A DNA stretch of 64,000 bases from Phreatobacter sp. (GTDB lineage Bacteria > Pseudomonadota > Alphaproteobacteria > Rhizobiales > Phreatobacteraceae), in assembly GCF_016793595.1 (NCBI RefSeq), contig NZ_JAEULY010000002.1:62001-126000 (forward strand), read 5' to 3'. Position 1 is the first letter of the stretch; every line of letters starts with the position of its first letter. Shown one piece after another: positions 9,480-17,642 of this stretch. The notes under the pieces were generated by a model. It had not been told where the DNA came from. It did not search any database and saw only the letters and a list, made by a program, of their open reading frames with translations. Both the position numbers and the translations under genes were made by a program.

Positions 9480-10370
9480 ATGAGCGAAGCCCAGATCCGC
9501 GATTTCGACCCCGCCTTCGAGGCGCTGGAGCCGGCCGAGCCTCTGGCGCCCGTGGTGTTCAATTCGCCGCATTCGGGTCGGGTCTATCCGCCGCAGTTCC
9601 TCCATCAGGTGCGGCTCGACCTGCCGACGCTGCGCCGCTCCGAGGACACGGACGTCGATGCGCTGTTCGAGGGCGTGGTGGAGCGCGGCATGCCGCTGAT
9701 GCGCGCCCATTTCCCGCGATCCCTCGTGGACGTGAACCGCGAGCCCTACGAGCTCGACCCGCGAATGTTCGACGGGCGGCTGCCAACCTTCGCCAATACC
9801 CGCTCGATGCGGGTGGCCGGCGGCCTCGGCACCATCCCGCGCGTGGTCGGCGAGGCGCAGGAGATCTACGCGCGGCGCATCGCCATCGACGAGGCGCTGA
9901 CGCGCATCGAGGTGCTCTACAAGCCCTATCACCGGGCGCTCAGGCGGCTGATCGCCGCCACCCACCGGGCCTTCGGCGAGGCGCTGCTCGTGGACTGTCA
10001 CTCCATGCCGTCGATGGCGCCCATCCGTGAGGACCGGCCGCGCGCCGACATGGTCATCGGCGATCGCTACGGGACGAGTTGCGCGCCGGCCGTGACCGAT
10101 CTGATCGAGGGCGTGCTGAAGGCGAGGGGCTATCACGTCGTCCGCAACAAGCCCTATGCCGGCGGCTTCATCACCGAGCACTACGGCCAGCCCCAGACCG
10201 GCATGCAGGCCGTTCAGATCGAGATCAACCGCGCCATCTACATGGACGAGCGCAGCTATCGGCGCACGGCTCATTTCCCGCGGCTGCAAGCCGACCTGAT
10301 GGTTCTGGCGGAGGCGCTGGCACGCCTGCCACTCGATCGTTCCGGCGACTGGCGGGTGGCCGCAGAATAG
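9480..10370 (+). CDS. N-formylglutamate amidohydrolase family protein
   Basis: A 296-residue member of the family that hydrolyses N-formyl-glutamate, the end product of one histidine degradation branch. Recognisable segments are VVFNSPHSGRVYPPQF, LVDVNREPYELDPRMF, LLVDCHSMPSM (metal/catalytic His), GGFITEHYG and MQAVQIEINRAIYMDE. The ATG overlaps a TGA as ATGA-like context. No other hut genes are nearby, so the in vivo substrate may be a related N-formyl amino acid. A 250-bp gap separates it from the divergent cpdR. Confidence 0.88.
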   Translation: MSEAQIRDFDPAFEALEPAEPLAPVVFNSPHSGRVYPPQFLHQVRLDLPTLRRSEDTDVDALFEGVVERGMPLMRAHFPRSLVDVNREPYELDPRMFDGRLPTFANTRSMRVAGGLGTIPRVVGEAQEIYARRIAIDEALTRIEVLYKPYHRALRRLIAATHRAFGEALLVDCHSMPSMAPIREDRPRADMVIGDRYGTSCAPAVTDLIEGVLKARGYHVVRNKPYAGGFITEHYGQPQTGMQAVQIEINRAIYMDERSYRRTAHFPRLQADLMVLAEALARLPLDRSGDWRVAAE

Positions 10371-10586
10371 CGGGAACAGCTCCTGCGATTCCGCATGGCT
10401 GGCGAAATCCGCGCTCGGCCTGAGCTGTTCGACGGTCTGGCTCCGACGTGGACTGGCCAGTTGATCAGGGTGCGTTGCACAATACGATTCGAGGTGCCGA
10501 TCGATTTTATACGATTTGCGCAGGCGTCCGGGAGCCTCGCGGGGCTATGGCATAAGCCATTGAATTGTTGTGCGGAATTGTTCCTC

Positions 10587-10622
10587 GGAAAAGAAAGAGG
10601 CCGCTCATTTTCATGAGCGGCC
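10587..10622 (-). terminator. Intrinsic terminator
   Basis: GGCCGCTCA (10614-10622 read on the minus strand) pairs with TGAGCGGCC (10599-10607) around a 6-nt loop, followed on the minus strand by TCTTTCTTTTCC. It ends the candidate small RNA and any read-through from the MFS transporter gene. Confidence 0.8.
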
Positions 10623-10681
10623 CAAGTCTAGGGAGGAAACGCCCAAGGAGGGCTGCGAGGCATCGCAAGGCGATACCGCGC
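10587..10681 (-). ncRNA. Candidate small RNA with three hairpins and anti-Shine-Dalgarno stretches
   Basis: About 95 nt on the minus strand with promoter, structure and terminator but no open frame. From the 5' end the RNA has a hairpin TGCGA-TGCC-TCGCA (10654-10667), then a hairpin GCCC-TCCTT-GGGC (10641-10653) with a pyrimidine loop. A single-stranded TTTCCTCCCT (10630-10639) follows, complementary to ribosome binding sites, and then a 9-bp terminator hairpin with a T-rich tail. This layout resembles alphaproteobacterial trans-acting RNAs of the anti-SD type (for example the alpha-r14 group), but I cannot confirm membership. It could instead be the 3' UTR of the MFS gene that ends at 10768. 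Confidence 0.6.
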
Positions 10682-10687
10682 TGCAAC

Positions 10688-10716
10688 AATATGCCTACGC
10701 TCCCCCGAAAAGGCAA
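10688..10716 (-). promoter_or_regulatory. Sigma-70-like promoter of the candidate small RNA
   Basis: On the minus strand TTGCCT (10711-10716) and CATATT (10688-10693) are separated by exactly 17 bp. This would place transcription start near 10681, just before the first hairpin of the candidate RNA. Confidence 0.5.
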
Positions 10717-10767
10717 GAAGGCTGACCCATTTTTTTCGCTCCCCGCGCCGCCTGGGATTCAGCCGTC

Positions 10768-12024
10768 TCAGCGAAGCGACCGCCGCGGATCGGGCGCGGT
10801 GCAGTACCAGAGTGTGGCGATGCCCAGCAGCGCGGCCTGCATGCCGAAGGCCGCCTGGAAGGCGGTCAGCGGATAGACCGTCGCCGGGCCGGCAATGGCC
10901 TTCACGACGAGCCCGGTCAGCCATTGCGTCGCGAAGCTGCCGGTCATGGTCCCCATATTGATCAGCGACAGGCCGCGTCCGGTGATCTCCGGAGGGAACA
11001 GCGACTTGCCGTGCGCCACGAGGATCGGCGCGAAGGCGCAGAAGAAGCCGAGCAACCCGTAGATGATCTCGACACGGCCGGGCGGTCCGGCATGGCCGAA
11101 CAGGATGAGCACCGCCATGAGGGCGACGGTCGCGCCGGCGCCCGCGACAGCCACGGGCTTGTAGGCGCCGACCAGCCGATCCGCCATGCCCCAGACCAGC
11201 GTCCCCGCGATCTGGGCGGCCGCCATGACGAAGAGGGCGCGACCCTGCGCGCCGAGATCGGCGCCGTGGACATGGGCGAGATAGGGACCGCCCCAGAGGC
11301 CGATGATGAGGCCGAAGGTGGAATAGGTGGAGAAGGACATCATGAACAGCGGCCAGAATCCGGCCGTCCTGACGGCCGCGCCGACGCCGCGCAGAGCTTC
11401 GGCGAAGCTCTCGCGCGGTTGACCCGGCGCGGGGCCCGCCGCCGGCCCACGCACGACGACCATGACCGCGGCGGCGAAGATAGCCGCGAATAGGCCGGCC
11501 GAGAGGAAGGCGGTACGCCAGCCCGCGGTCGCCGTCGCCCAGGCGAGCGGGGCGGTGGCGCCGAGCGTGCCGAAGCTGGAGATCGACAGCTGAATGCCAG
11601 CGAGGGTCGCGAAGGTCTTGGGCGGGAAGGCCCGGGCATAGATGACCAGCGGGGCCATGAAGAAGGTCGAGCAGCCGATGCCGAGCAGCATGCGTCCCGC
11701 GATCAACCCGGCCTCGCCGCTGGCCATGGCGAAGACCCAGGAGCCGGCGACCACGAAGGCGGACGAGCCGAGAAGCGCGGCGCGCGGGCCCCAGCGGTCG
11801 ATGACGATGCCGACGGGGATCTGGCAGAGCGCGAAGATCAGGAAGAAGGACGAGGAGACGACGCCGAGCTGGCCGGCGGTGAGTTGCAGTTCGCCGGCAA
11901 GCGTCGTCGCGATGACGCCGACCGAGTTGCGGTAGAACTGGCTGATGGCGGTGGCGGTCGCGAGCACGGCGACGAGCACCACTACCCCCGCCCGGGCCGT
12001 TCGGCCGCGGATGCTTGCAGTCAC
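10768..12024 (-). CDS. MFS transporter
   Basis: A 418-residue inner-membrane carrier with about 12 hydrophobic segments. The inter-helix motif IVIDRWGPRAALLG after TM2 is typical of the major facilitator superfamily, and SQFYRNSVGVIATTLAGEL in TM1 recalls sugar-phosphate or organic-anion porters. I start it at a GTG (12024) preceded by GGAGGAAA at good spacing; the open frame extends 16 codons further without a site. The substrate is unknown. It stands alone between the candidate small RNA and hisN. Confidence 0.85.
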   Translation of the reverse strand: MTASIRGRTARAGVVVLVAVLATATAISQFYRNSVGVIATTLAGELQLTAGQLGVVSSSFFLIFALCQIPVGIVIDRWGPRAALLGSSAFVVAGSWVFAMASGEAGLIAGRMLLGIGCSTFFMAPLVIYARAFPPKTFATLAGIQLSISSFGTLGATAPLAWATATAGWRTAFLSAGLFAAIFAAAVMVVVRGPAAGPAPGQPRESFAEALRGVGAAVRTAGFWPLFMMSFSTYSTFGLIIGLWGGPYLAHVHGADLGAQGRALFVMAAAQIAGTLVWGMADRLVGAYKPVAVAGAGATVALMAVLILFGHAGPPGRVEIIYGLLGFFCAFAPILVAHGKSLFPPEITGRGLSLINMGTMTGSFATQWLTGLVVKAIAGPATVYPLTAFQAAFGMQAALLGIATLWYCTAPDPRRSLR

Positions 12025-12212
12025 GGGATTTCCTCCGGCCGCGACCCTGCCCGCGCCGCGCCCATGCGGCAAGCCGGCCGAGGGCAGGCGAGGCGGTCAT
12101 TCGCCGCATGGCCGGACCGCGTTTCGGGCCGGCGAGTGGCTTATGGTGGCTCAGCGTTGCCCGGGCGACGCCCGCTGGCCTATAGCTTGGCCAGCCGCTG
12201 GGAGTATCCGCT

Positions 12213-12995
12213 GTGAGCGCCGTCGATTTCGAGAGCTTCGTCCGCGATCTCGCCCGCATTTCGGGCGAAGCCATCCTGCCGTTCTTCCGTTCGTCGATCG
12301 GCGTCGAGAACAAGGCTGGCAAGGGCGCCTTCGATCCCGTCACCGAGGGCGACCGGGCCGGCGAGGCCGCCATGCGCCGGATGATCCGGCAGACCTTTCC
12401 GGCTCACGGCATCATTGGCGAGGAACATGGCACCGAGAATGCCGATGCGGAGCACGTCTGGGTGCTCGATCCCATCGACGGCACCCGCGCCTTCATCGCC
12501 GGCATTCCGCTCTGGGGCACGCTGATCGGGCTGGCGCGTCACGGCCGTCCGGTCTTCGGCATGATGCACCAGCCGTTCATCCGCGAGAAGTTCTGGGGCG
12601 ACGGGGCGGCGGCGCGCTACGAGGGGCCCGCCGGCGAGCGCGCTCTGCGCACGCGCGCCTGCGAGAGCCTGTCGGCCGCCACGATCATGACCACCTCGCC
12701 GAAACTGTTCGATGCGGAGACCATCGGCCGCTACCAGGCCGTGGAAGCCGCCTGCCGCACCTATCGCTACGGCGCGGACTGCTACGCCTACTGCATGCTG
12801 GCGGCTGGCCATGTCGATCTCGTGGTCGAGGCTGGCCTGAAGCCCTACGATATCCTCGCCCTCGTGCCGATCATCGAGGGCGCGGGTGGCATCGTGACGA
12901 CCTGGGATGGCGGGCCGGCGGCCGGCGGCGGCCGCATCGTCGCGGCGGGCGACAGGCGCATTCATGCCGAGGCGCTCAGGCTCCTGAACGGCTGA
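12213..12995 (+). CDS. hisN: Histidinol-phosphatase, inositol monophosphatase type (HisN)
   Basis: A 260-residue member of the Mg-dependent IMPase fold. The metal-site motifs are present in order: FDPVTEGDRAGE, GIIGEEHGTEN, WVLDPIDGTRAFIAGIPLWGT and the C-terminal LKPYDILALVPIIEGAGG. This clade, near N-formylglutamate amidohydrolase and cpdR in alphaproteobacteria, supplies the histidinol-phosphate phosphatase step of histidine synthesis. Translation starts at a GTG with GGGAG upstream. An inositol monophosphatase role is the alternative. Confidence 0.88.
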   Translation: MSAVDFESFVRDLARISGEAILPFFRSSIGVENKAGKGAFDPVTEGDRAGEAAMRRMIRQTFPAHGIIGEEHGTENADAEHVWVLDPIDGTRAFIAGIPLWGTLIGLARHGRPVFGMMHQPFIREKFWGDGAAARYEGPAGERALRTRACESLSAATIMTTSPKLFDAETIGRYQAVEAACRTYRYGADCYAYCMLAAGHVDLVVEAGLKPYDILALVPIIEGAGGIVTTWDGGPAAGGGRIVAAGDRRIHAEALRLLNG

Positions 12996-13000
12996 AGGCT

Positions 13001-13951
13001 CTAGAGAAAAGCCTGCTCGCCGGGCACGAAGGCGTCGAAGGCCGCCCAGAACTGCGTGCGCAACTCGTCGCGCTCCATCATCGCCTCGTGGCGCGAGCCG
13101 GGGATCACCACGGTATGGCCGGCCTTGAGGCGGCGGCCGAAGGCCTCGATGGCCGGCGTGTGGACCAGGGGATCGCGCGCCGCCGCAATGAGCAGAATGG
13201 GCTGCCGGATGCCCCGCGCATAGAGCGGATGGGCGAAGCGACTCGCCACGCCGAGAGCGTTGCGCACCCAGCCGACGGTGGGTGCGCCGAGCCCGAGCCG
13301 GGGGTCGATGTCGGCATAGGACCCCGCCAGTGCATAGCGGACAGGGTCAGAACTGACGGGATTGCCGTCGAAAGGCTTCTGCGAGGTCGGTTGCAGCGAA
13401 CCGCCCGGAATGGTCATGGACGACAGGCCGAGAGCGGAAAGCAAGGTCAGGAAGGCCCGCAGGGGGCCGGGGCGGCCAACCTGCGCCAGCGCCACCATGG
13501 GCGCGGAAAGAACCATGCGGTCGAACCAGATGCGGCCGGCCTTGGCGGTCTCGATCAGGATGGAGCCGCCCATGCTGTGGCCGAGCGCGTAGAAGGGCGG
13601 ACGGCAATCCGGCAGCCCGACGGTCGTCATGACCGTTTCGAGGTCGGTCTGGTAGTCGGAGAAACGCCGGACGTGGCCCTTGCGAATCTCGGACAGCAGC
13701 CGGCCCGAGCCGCCCTGACCGCGCCAGTCGAAGGCCAGTACACCGAAGCCGCGGGCGCGCAATTCATCGATCACCTCGAAATATTTCTCGATGAACTCAC
13801 TGCGGCCCTGGCAGATGACCACCGTGCCGCGGCGCGGCGCGCCGGTCGCTTCCCAGCGGGCATAGCGGATGGCGACCTTGTCCGGCGTGGTCAGCGTGCC
13901 GGCGCGGACGCCTTCCGGAATCGGGCGGTTGGGCAGGGCGACGAGGTCCAT
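13001..13951 (-). CDS. Alpha/beta hydrolase, lysophospholipase (PldB-like)
   Basis: A 316-residue alpha/beta hydrolase of the lysophospholipase/monoacylglycerol lipase type. The nucleophile elbow is GHSMGG, an early segment is VVICQGRSEFIEKYFEVIDELRARGFGVLAFDWRGQGGSGR, the Asp region is LLIAAARDPLVHT and the catalytic His lies in PGSRHEAMME. No signal peptide is evident, so it probably acts on lipids at the inner face of the membrane. It converges with hisN, ending 6 bp away. Confidence 0.87.
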   Translation of the reverse strand: MDLVALPNRPIPEGVRAGTLTTPDKVAIRYARWEATGAPRRGTVVICQGRSEFIEKYFEVIDELRARGFGVLAFDWRGQGGSGRLLSEIRKGHVRRFSDYQTDLETVMTTVGLPDCRPPFYALGHSMGGSILIETAKAGRIWFDRMVLSAPMVALAQVGRPGPLRAFLTLLSALGLSSMTIPGGSLQPTSQKPFDGNPVSSDPVRYALAGSYADIDPRLGLGAPTVGWVRNALGVASRFAHPLYARGIRQPILLIAAARDPLVHTPAIEAFGRRLKAGHTVVIPGSRHEAMMERDELRTQFWAAFDAFVPGEQAFL

Positions 13952-14044
13952 CGGCCGGGCGCGCTCGCGAATCGTTGCCGCGCCGGAAAAGGCGCTGCCA
14001 TCCGGCTACCACGGCGCGGGGGCGTGGTCATCGCGGGCGTCTGG

Positions 14045-15001
14045 CTATCGCGGCGGCGCGGCGTCCTGCGGGTTGTTGATCGTTTCGATCGCCGCGGGAA
14101 GCATGGCGACCACGAGTTCGTAGCAAAGCGTCAGCTTGCGCTCCTCGGGATCCCACCAGGCGTTGGGCTCGCCGCAGCTCGCCGCTTCGAGGCGGATTCC
14201 GGGGCGGAAGGCGAAATTCTGCACGGCATAGTCACGTACCGTCTCGAGCAGGCCGAGACGGACGAGGAAGCTGCGGATGGGTTTGAGATTCTCCGGGGCC
14301 TCGCCATAGGTCACGGGCATGATGCCGGCGGGGCTCGCCTCCCGACCCCGGCGGAACAGGCGCTGCCAGAGCGACTGGCCGGCGCGACCGAGATTGGGCG
14401 CGAGCAGCTGCCGCCAGGTTTCGCTCATCTGCTGGAAATCGGCGGCACAGGAGTCGCGCCGCTCGTCGGGCAGGTAGGCGCGGCGGGCCAGCACCTCGAA
14501 GGCCGGAGGGTCGGAGCCGTAGAGCAGGCAGATGATCTGGCCGGCACGCTGGGGGCCAAGGCCGTGTTCGTCGTAGAACTTGACCGGGTCGTTCGCGCCC
14601 GCGCGCGCGTCGTCTCTGCCGAGCATCAGCAGCCCGCGCGCGGCATCGACCATCACCTGATGGGCGAAGGAGCCGCCAATCTGGACGAGCGTGAGGGTTG
14701 CGAAATTGTCGGCGGCGTCTTCCTCCCGGCCGAGCACCGGCAATCCGAACTCGCTGATCACCACATGACCGAATTCGTGCGCGAGCGTGAAGACGATGTT
14801 GCCGGTGAGGAAGACGACGAGGCGCTTGCGCTGGTCATCTGTCGTCCCCGCGAGCACGCCGGGCTGTCCCGCAAAAGCGGAGGCGGCTTCTTCGACGCGT
14901 GCCGGGAACGATTGCTCGGCCGCGGCCAGACGGAGCGGGACCGCCAGAAGAGCGATGACCGCGAGATTCACGAGAGGGCGCATGGGAACCAGAGGGCGCA
15001 T
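14045..15001 (-). CDS. DUF4344 putative secreted metallopeptidase
   Basis: A 318-residue protein with an N-terminal signal sequence (LVNLAVIALLAVPLRLAAAEQSF). A zinc-protease motif HEFGH lies in FTLAHEFGHVVISEFGLPVLGREEDAADNFA; the later Glu-Asp residues are candidates for the third ligand. The family is annotated as DUF4344 metallopeptidase with unknown substrate. The start at 15001 has GGGAGG upstream; a second in-frame ATG at 14983 is possible because the first six codons are nearly repeated (MRPLVP/MRPLVN). The predicted location is the periplasm. Confidence 0.82.
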   Translation of the reverse strand: MRPLVPMRPLVNLAVIALLAVPLRLAAAEQSFPARVEEAASAFAGQPGVLAGTTDDQRKRLVVFLTGNIVFTLAHEFGHVVISEFGLPVLGREEDAADNFATLTLVQIGGSFAHQVMVDAARGLLMLGRDDARAGANDPVKFYDEHGLGPQRAGQIICLLYGSDPPAFEVLARRAYLPDERRDSCAADFQQMSETWRQLLAPNLGRAGQSLWQRLFRRGREASPAGIMPVTYGEAPENLKPIRSFLVRLGLLETVRDYAVQNFAFRPGIRLEAASCGEPNAWWDPEERKLTLCYELVVAMLPAAIETINNPQDAAPPR

Positions 15002-15087
15002 CGAAACCTCCCTGTGCGGGCGATCAGCCTGCCACGGCATCGCCGGAGCCTCAACCGTCACGCGCCGCCATGATTCCCGGCCTGCTC

Positions 15088-15447
15088 CTACCGACGGCCG
15101 GTCGGGCGGTCCGAGTGCGCGCCGCGCGGGTCGCCGACCACCCTCAGGCCGATAATGTCGCCATTGCGCCCGTCCATCACGAGACGGTGCCGCTGACCCC
15201 ATTTGTCGGTGCCGTGGGTGAGATAGGCGGTGCCGCGACGCACGACCGGCTCGCTCACGACATAACCGCGAACTGCGAGGCGCCCGGGTATCTCCTGCTG
15301 CGGGATCAGACGGGCGGCCTCGTCGGCGCGGGCGAAATTGCCTGCGCAGGCGAGCATGACGAGTGCGAGCGCGAAAGTCGTCGTCGCCGCGACAAGCATC
15401 AGGGCGAGGGAGGAAACCGAGGAGATGCGGCGCGCGAGGGGGCGCAT
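15088..15447 (-). CDS. Small secreted protein with a PepSY-like segment
   Basis: A 119-residue protein with a long hydrophobic N-terminal segment (SLALMLVAATTTFALALVMLACAG), either a signal peptide or an anchor. The mature part has VRGYVVSEPVVRRGTAYLTH followed by a G-x-x-RLVMDGRNGDIIGLRVV strand pattern like PepSY-type repeats. A similar segment occurs in the protein encoded at 16329-17531. The function is unknown. It lies 86 bp upstream of the metallopeptidase gene on the same strand, so the two could be one unit. Confidence 0.6.
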   Translation of the reverse strand: MRPLARRISSVSSLALMLVAATTTFALALVMLACAGNFARADEAARLIPQQEIPGRLAVRGYVVSEPVVRRGTAYLTHGTDKWGQRHRLVMDGRNGDIIGLRVVGDPRGAHSDRPTGRR

Positions 15448-15605
15448 GGCGTGTGGTCCCTGAAGCGAGGGGAGGCGTGAAGGGGCTGCAGCCTGGCCGC
15501 AGCACTTTCCCGATCGTTGAACACACATTGACGTGGTGCGGCTGAACCCTGCCGGAAATCCCCGTTCACCGAGTCTTCATCTGCGAAAACCCGCGGCATC
15601 GGCCT

Positions 15606-15633
15606 CTTGCGAAGCCAAGACCGGCTTCCCAAC
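15606..15633 (+). promoter_or_regulatory. Possible heat-shock (RpoH) promoter of hsp20
   Basis: CTTG at 15606-15609 and CCCAAC at 15628-15633 are spaced roughly as in RpoH-type promoters. It is a weak match and is offered because the downstream gene is a small heat-shock protein. Confidence 0.3.
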
Positions 15634-15647
15634 TGTTTCTCCGTGCA

Positions 15648-15730
15648 GGCCCGCCAAGGGCTGCACGAGCCAAACCGGCCCGGCCATCAGGCGGGCCCCC
15701 GCTCTTTGATGTCGCTTGAAGGAGGACATC
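15648..15730 (+). promoter_or_regulatory. ROSE-like RNA thermometer in the hsp20 leader
   Basis: The RNA just before the hsp20 ATG can fold GATGTC (15708-15713) onto GACATC (15725-15730). Inside that stem UCGCU (15712-15716) faces the ribosome site GGAGG (15721-15725). The conserved ROSE signature is UYGCU opposite the Shine-Dalgarno, which this matches. A second hairpin lies upstream (GGCCCGCC 15648-15655 with GGCGGGCC 15690-15697). ROSE elements melt on heating to allow translation of rhizobial small heat-shock genes. Confidence 0.65.
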
Positions 15731-15731
15731 C

Positions 15732-16208
15732 ATGCGTACGTTCGATCTTGCGCCCCTCTACCGTTCGACCGTCGGTTTCGACCGCCTGTTCTCGCTGCTC
15801 GACCAGGCCTCCGGCCATGACGGCCCGGCGGCGGGCTATCCGCCCTACAACATCGAGAAGACCGGCGAGAACGCCTACCGCATCTCCGTCGCGGTAGCCG
15901 GCTTCACCGAAAATGACCTGTCGATCGAGGTGAAGGAGCAGGCGCTCACCATTCGCGGCGGCAAAGCCGCTGCCGAGAGCGAGACCAAATCCGATTACCT
16001 TCATCAGGGCATCGCCGCGCGTGCCTTCGAGCGCCGCTTTCAGCTCGCCGACTACGTCTTCGTGAAGGGCGCGGCGCTGGAGCACGGCCTGCTGCACGTT
16101 GATCTCGTCCGCGAGATTCCGGAGGCGATGAAGCCCCGGCAGATCGCGATTCAGTCGGGCAGCGGCCAGCGTGTGATCGAAGCCGAGGTCAGCCGCAAGG
16201 CCGCCTGA
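15732..16208 (+). CDS. Small heat-shock protein Hsp20 (IbpA/HspA class)
   Basis: A 158-residue ATP-independent chaperone that holds unfolding proteins in the cytoplasm. The alpha-crystallin domain spans about residues 37-140, with YPPYNIEKTGENAYRISVAVAGF, a RGGK turn, ARAFERRFQLAD and a C-terminal RQIAIQS. The N-terminal MRTFDLAPLYRSTVGFDRLFSLLD is the rhizobial class A form. GGAGGA precedes the ATG by about 6 bases and is predicted to be masked by the thermometer. It is monocistronic, with a terminator after it. Confidence 0.95.
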   Translation: MRTFDLAPLYRSTVGFDRLFSLLDQASGHDGPAAGYPPYNIEKTGENAYRISVAVAGFTENDLSIEVKEQALTIRGGKAAAESETKSDYLHQGIAARAFERRFQLADYVFVKGAALEHGLLHVDLVREIPEAMKPRQIAIQSGSGQRVIEAEVSRKAA

Positions 16209-16263
16209 GCCGCATCGCCCTGACGGATCGGGCCGCCCTCCAACGGCCCTCCTGAGATGCACG

Positions 16264-16296
16264 AACGCCCCGGTGAGGCATCACCGGGGCGTTTCG
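16264..16296 (+). terminator. Intrinsic terminator of hsp20
   Basis: AACGCCCCGGTGA (16264-16276) pairs with its complement (16281-16293) around a GGCA loop, followed by TTTCGTT. It may also serve the converging gene that ends at 16329. Confidence 0.8.
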
Positions 16297-16328
16297 TTAT
16301 GTCTCGTGGCGGGGCGGTGCTTTCGGCG

Positions 16329-17531
16329 TCAGTTCCCGGACGGCGGCGGGATGACCTGCCGGACGCCGGGCGGGGTCTGCCCAGGTCCGCTCGGCAGGGC
16401 CTCGCCATTGGGACCGAGGAAGCGGCCGTCGATCATCACGCCCTCCGATTCCCGGCTCGACGCCGGACGGGCCGCCGCATCGGCGGCCGGCGCGGGCGGT
16501 GCCGCGGGCGCTGCCTGGACGGGCGGGGCATCGATCACGGGCGCGGGCGTCGTTGCGGGTGGCGCGACCGGGGCCGGCTGCGTCGGGAGGGCAGCTGCCG
16601 GCGGCTCGGCCGGCTGGACCGGGGTTGTGGCCTCTGCCGGCGGCGCGACCACGGAGGGCTGTTCCTCGCGTGGACCGGCGTCGGGGGGCGTCTGAGGCAG
16701 AGCTGCGGTCGGAGGTTCGGCCGGCGCGGGCGCTGCCTGCGGCGCGGGAACGGTCGGAGGCGTGAACGGCACGCTCGGCTCGACGCTAAGTGGCGACGTC
16801 GGCGCGACGGGCGTCACGTTGCGCGGCGGAAGGTTCGCAGCCGGCGGCTGCGGCGGCGGTGCTTCCGCTGGTGGTGGGCTCGCCACGGGCGGCACGACCT
16901 GCGGCTGGGGCTGAAGGCCGCCGTCGATGTCCGGACGCGGCGTCGGCACGGGCACGATGCGCGCCGTGATGTTGGGGGCGGCGCGGGCCGGGCGCTCCGG
17001 CCGCTGGTCGGGGCGCGTGTCCGGCCGCATCGGATCGTTGTCGAGCCGGCCTTCACGGAAATCCTGCCCGCCGTCGCGGCCAAAGCTCGGGCGCTCGTCA
17101 CGCCAGACCGGCGGCGTCGGGAATCGCTGGCCGCCGGGCTCCAGCTCGCGGATGGCGAGCGGCGCGCCGGTATAGGCGTTGATCCTGACCTGGGTCCGCT
17201 GGCCCTGCGGCCCGAGGGCGTCGACCACCCAGGCGCGCCCCGCGAGGCGCGGCCGCGAAATGGCGCGATAGCCCATGGAGCGGGTGATGGCGACAGCGCG
17301 CGCCGGCGCTATCGGGCCCACATCCTCGTCATCGTCGTCGGGTGTGATGTAGCGGCGGCCGTAATAGGGCTCCGAATAGGGCCGCTCATAGCGCGGACCC
17401 CAATCACCCCAGAACTGGACAGGCGTCGCGCCGGCAACGGGCCTGGCGGCCCCCAGCGGCATGGCGAGGGCCGACCCGGTTCCGGCGGCAATGGCGGCGA
17501 TACAGGTCGCCCAAAGCAGTCTCTGGCGCAC
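16329..17531 (-). CDS. Proline/alanine-rich secreted protein with a PepSY-like N-terminal segment
   Basis: About 400 residues. An N-terminal signal sequence (LLWATCIAAIAAGTGSALA) precedes a Tyr-rich stretch and an acidic patch ITPDDDDED. A PepSY-like segment follows (ITRSMGYRAISRPRLAGRAWVVDA, then QVRINAYTGAPLAIRE). From about residue 190 on it is low-complexity Pro-Ala-rich sequence, which suggests a periplasm-spanning or wall-associated tail. I start it at a GTG at 17531; an upstream TTG adds 8 residues. The function is unknown. Confidence 0.65.
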   Translation of the reverse strand: MRQRLLWATCIAAIAAGTGSALAMPLGAARPVAGATPVQFWGDWGPRYERPYSEPYYGRRYITPDDDDEDVGPIAPARAVAITRSMGYRAISRPRLAGRAWVVDALGPQGQRTQVRINAYTGAPLAIRELEPGGQRFPTPPVWRDERPSFGRDGGQDFREGRLDNDPMRPDTRPDQRPERPARAAPNITARIVPVPTPRPDIDGGLQPQPQVVPPVASPPPAEAPPPQPPAANLPPRNVTPVAPTSPLSVEPSVPFTPPTVPAPQAAPAPAEPPTAALPQTPPDAGPREEQPSVVAPPAEATTPVQPAEPPAAALPTQPAPVAPPATTPAPVIDAPPVQAAPAAPPAPAADAAARPASSRESEGVMIDGRFLGPNGEALPSGPGQTPPGVRQVIPPPSGN

Positions 17532-17642
17532 GAAATCCGTGTCCTTCTTCCCCAATCACCGCCCCGCGTCAGGTTTTCGGAAAGGAGAACGGCGATTTCG
17601 AGGCGGTGTGGGCAATCCGGTAACAGGCGGCCGGCTTGTGGT

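Noticed and set aside
10395-10616. A 73-codon plus-strand frame upstream of the MFS gene
   Set aside because: It has no ribosome site or motif, and it overlaps the terminator and small RNA candidate.
11945-15073. Open frame of about 1,040 codons on the plus strand
   Set aside because: It runs through hisN in another frame and antisense to the lysophospholipase and metallopeptidase genes. Its composition is Arg-Ala-Gly biased with no motif.
16509-17101. Dense Pro-Ala runs as a tandem DNA repeat or an assembly artefact
   Set aside because: The runs are low-complexity coding sequence with varied codons in a single frame, so no tandem unit is present.
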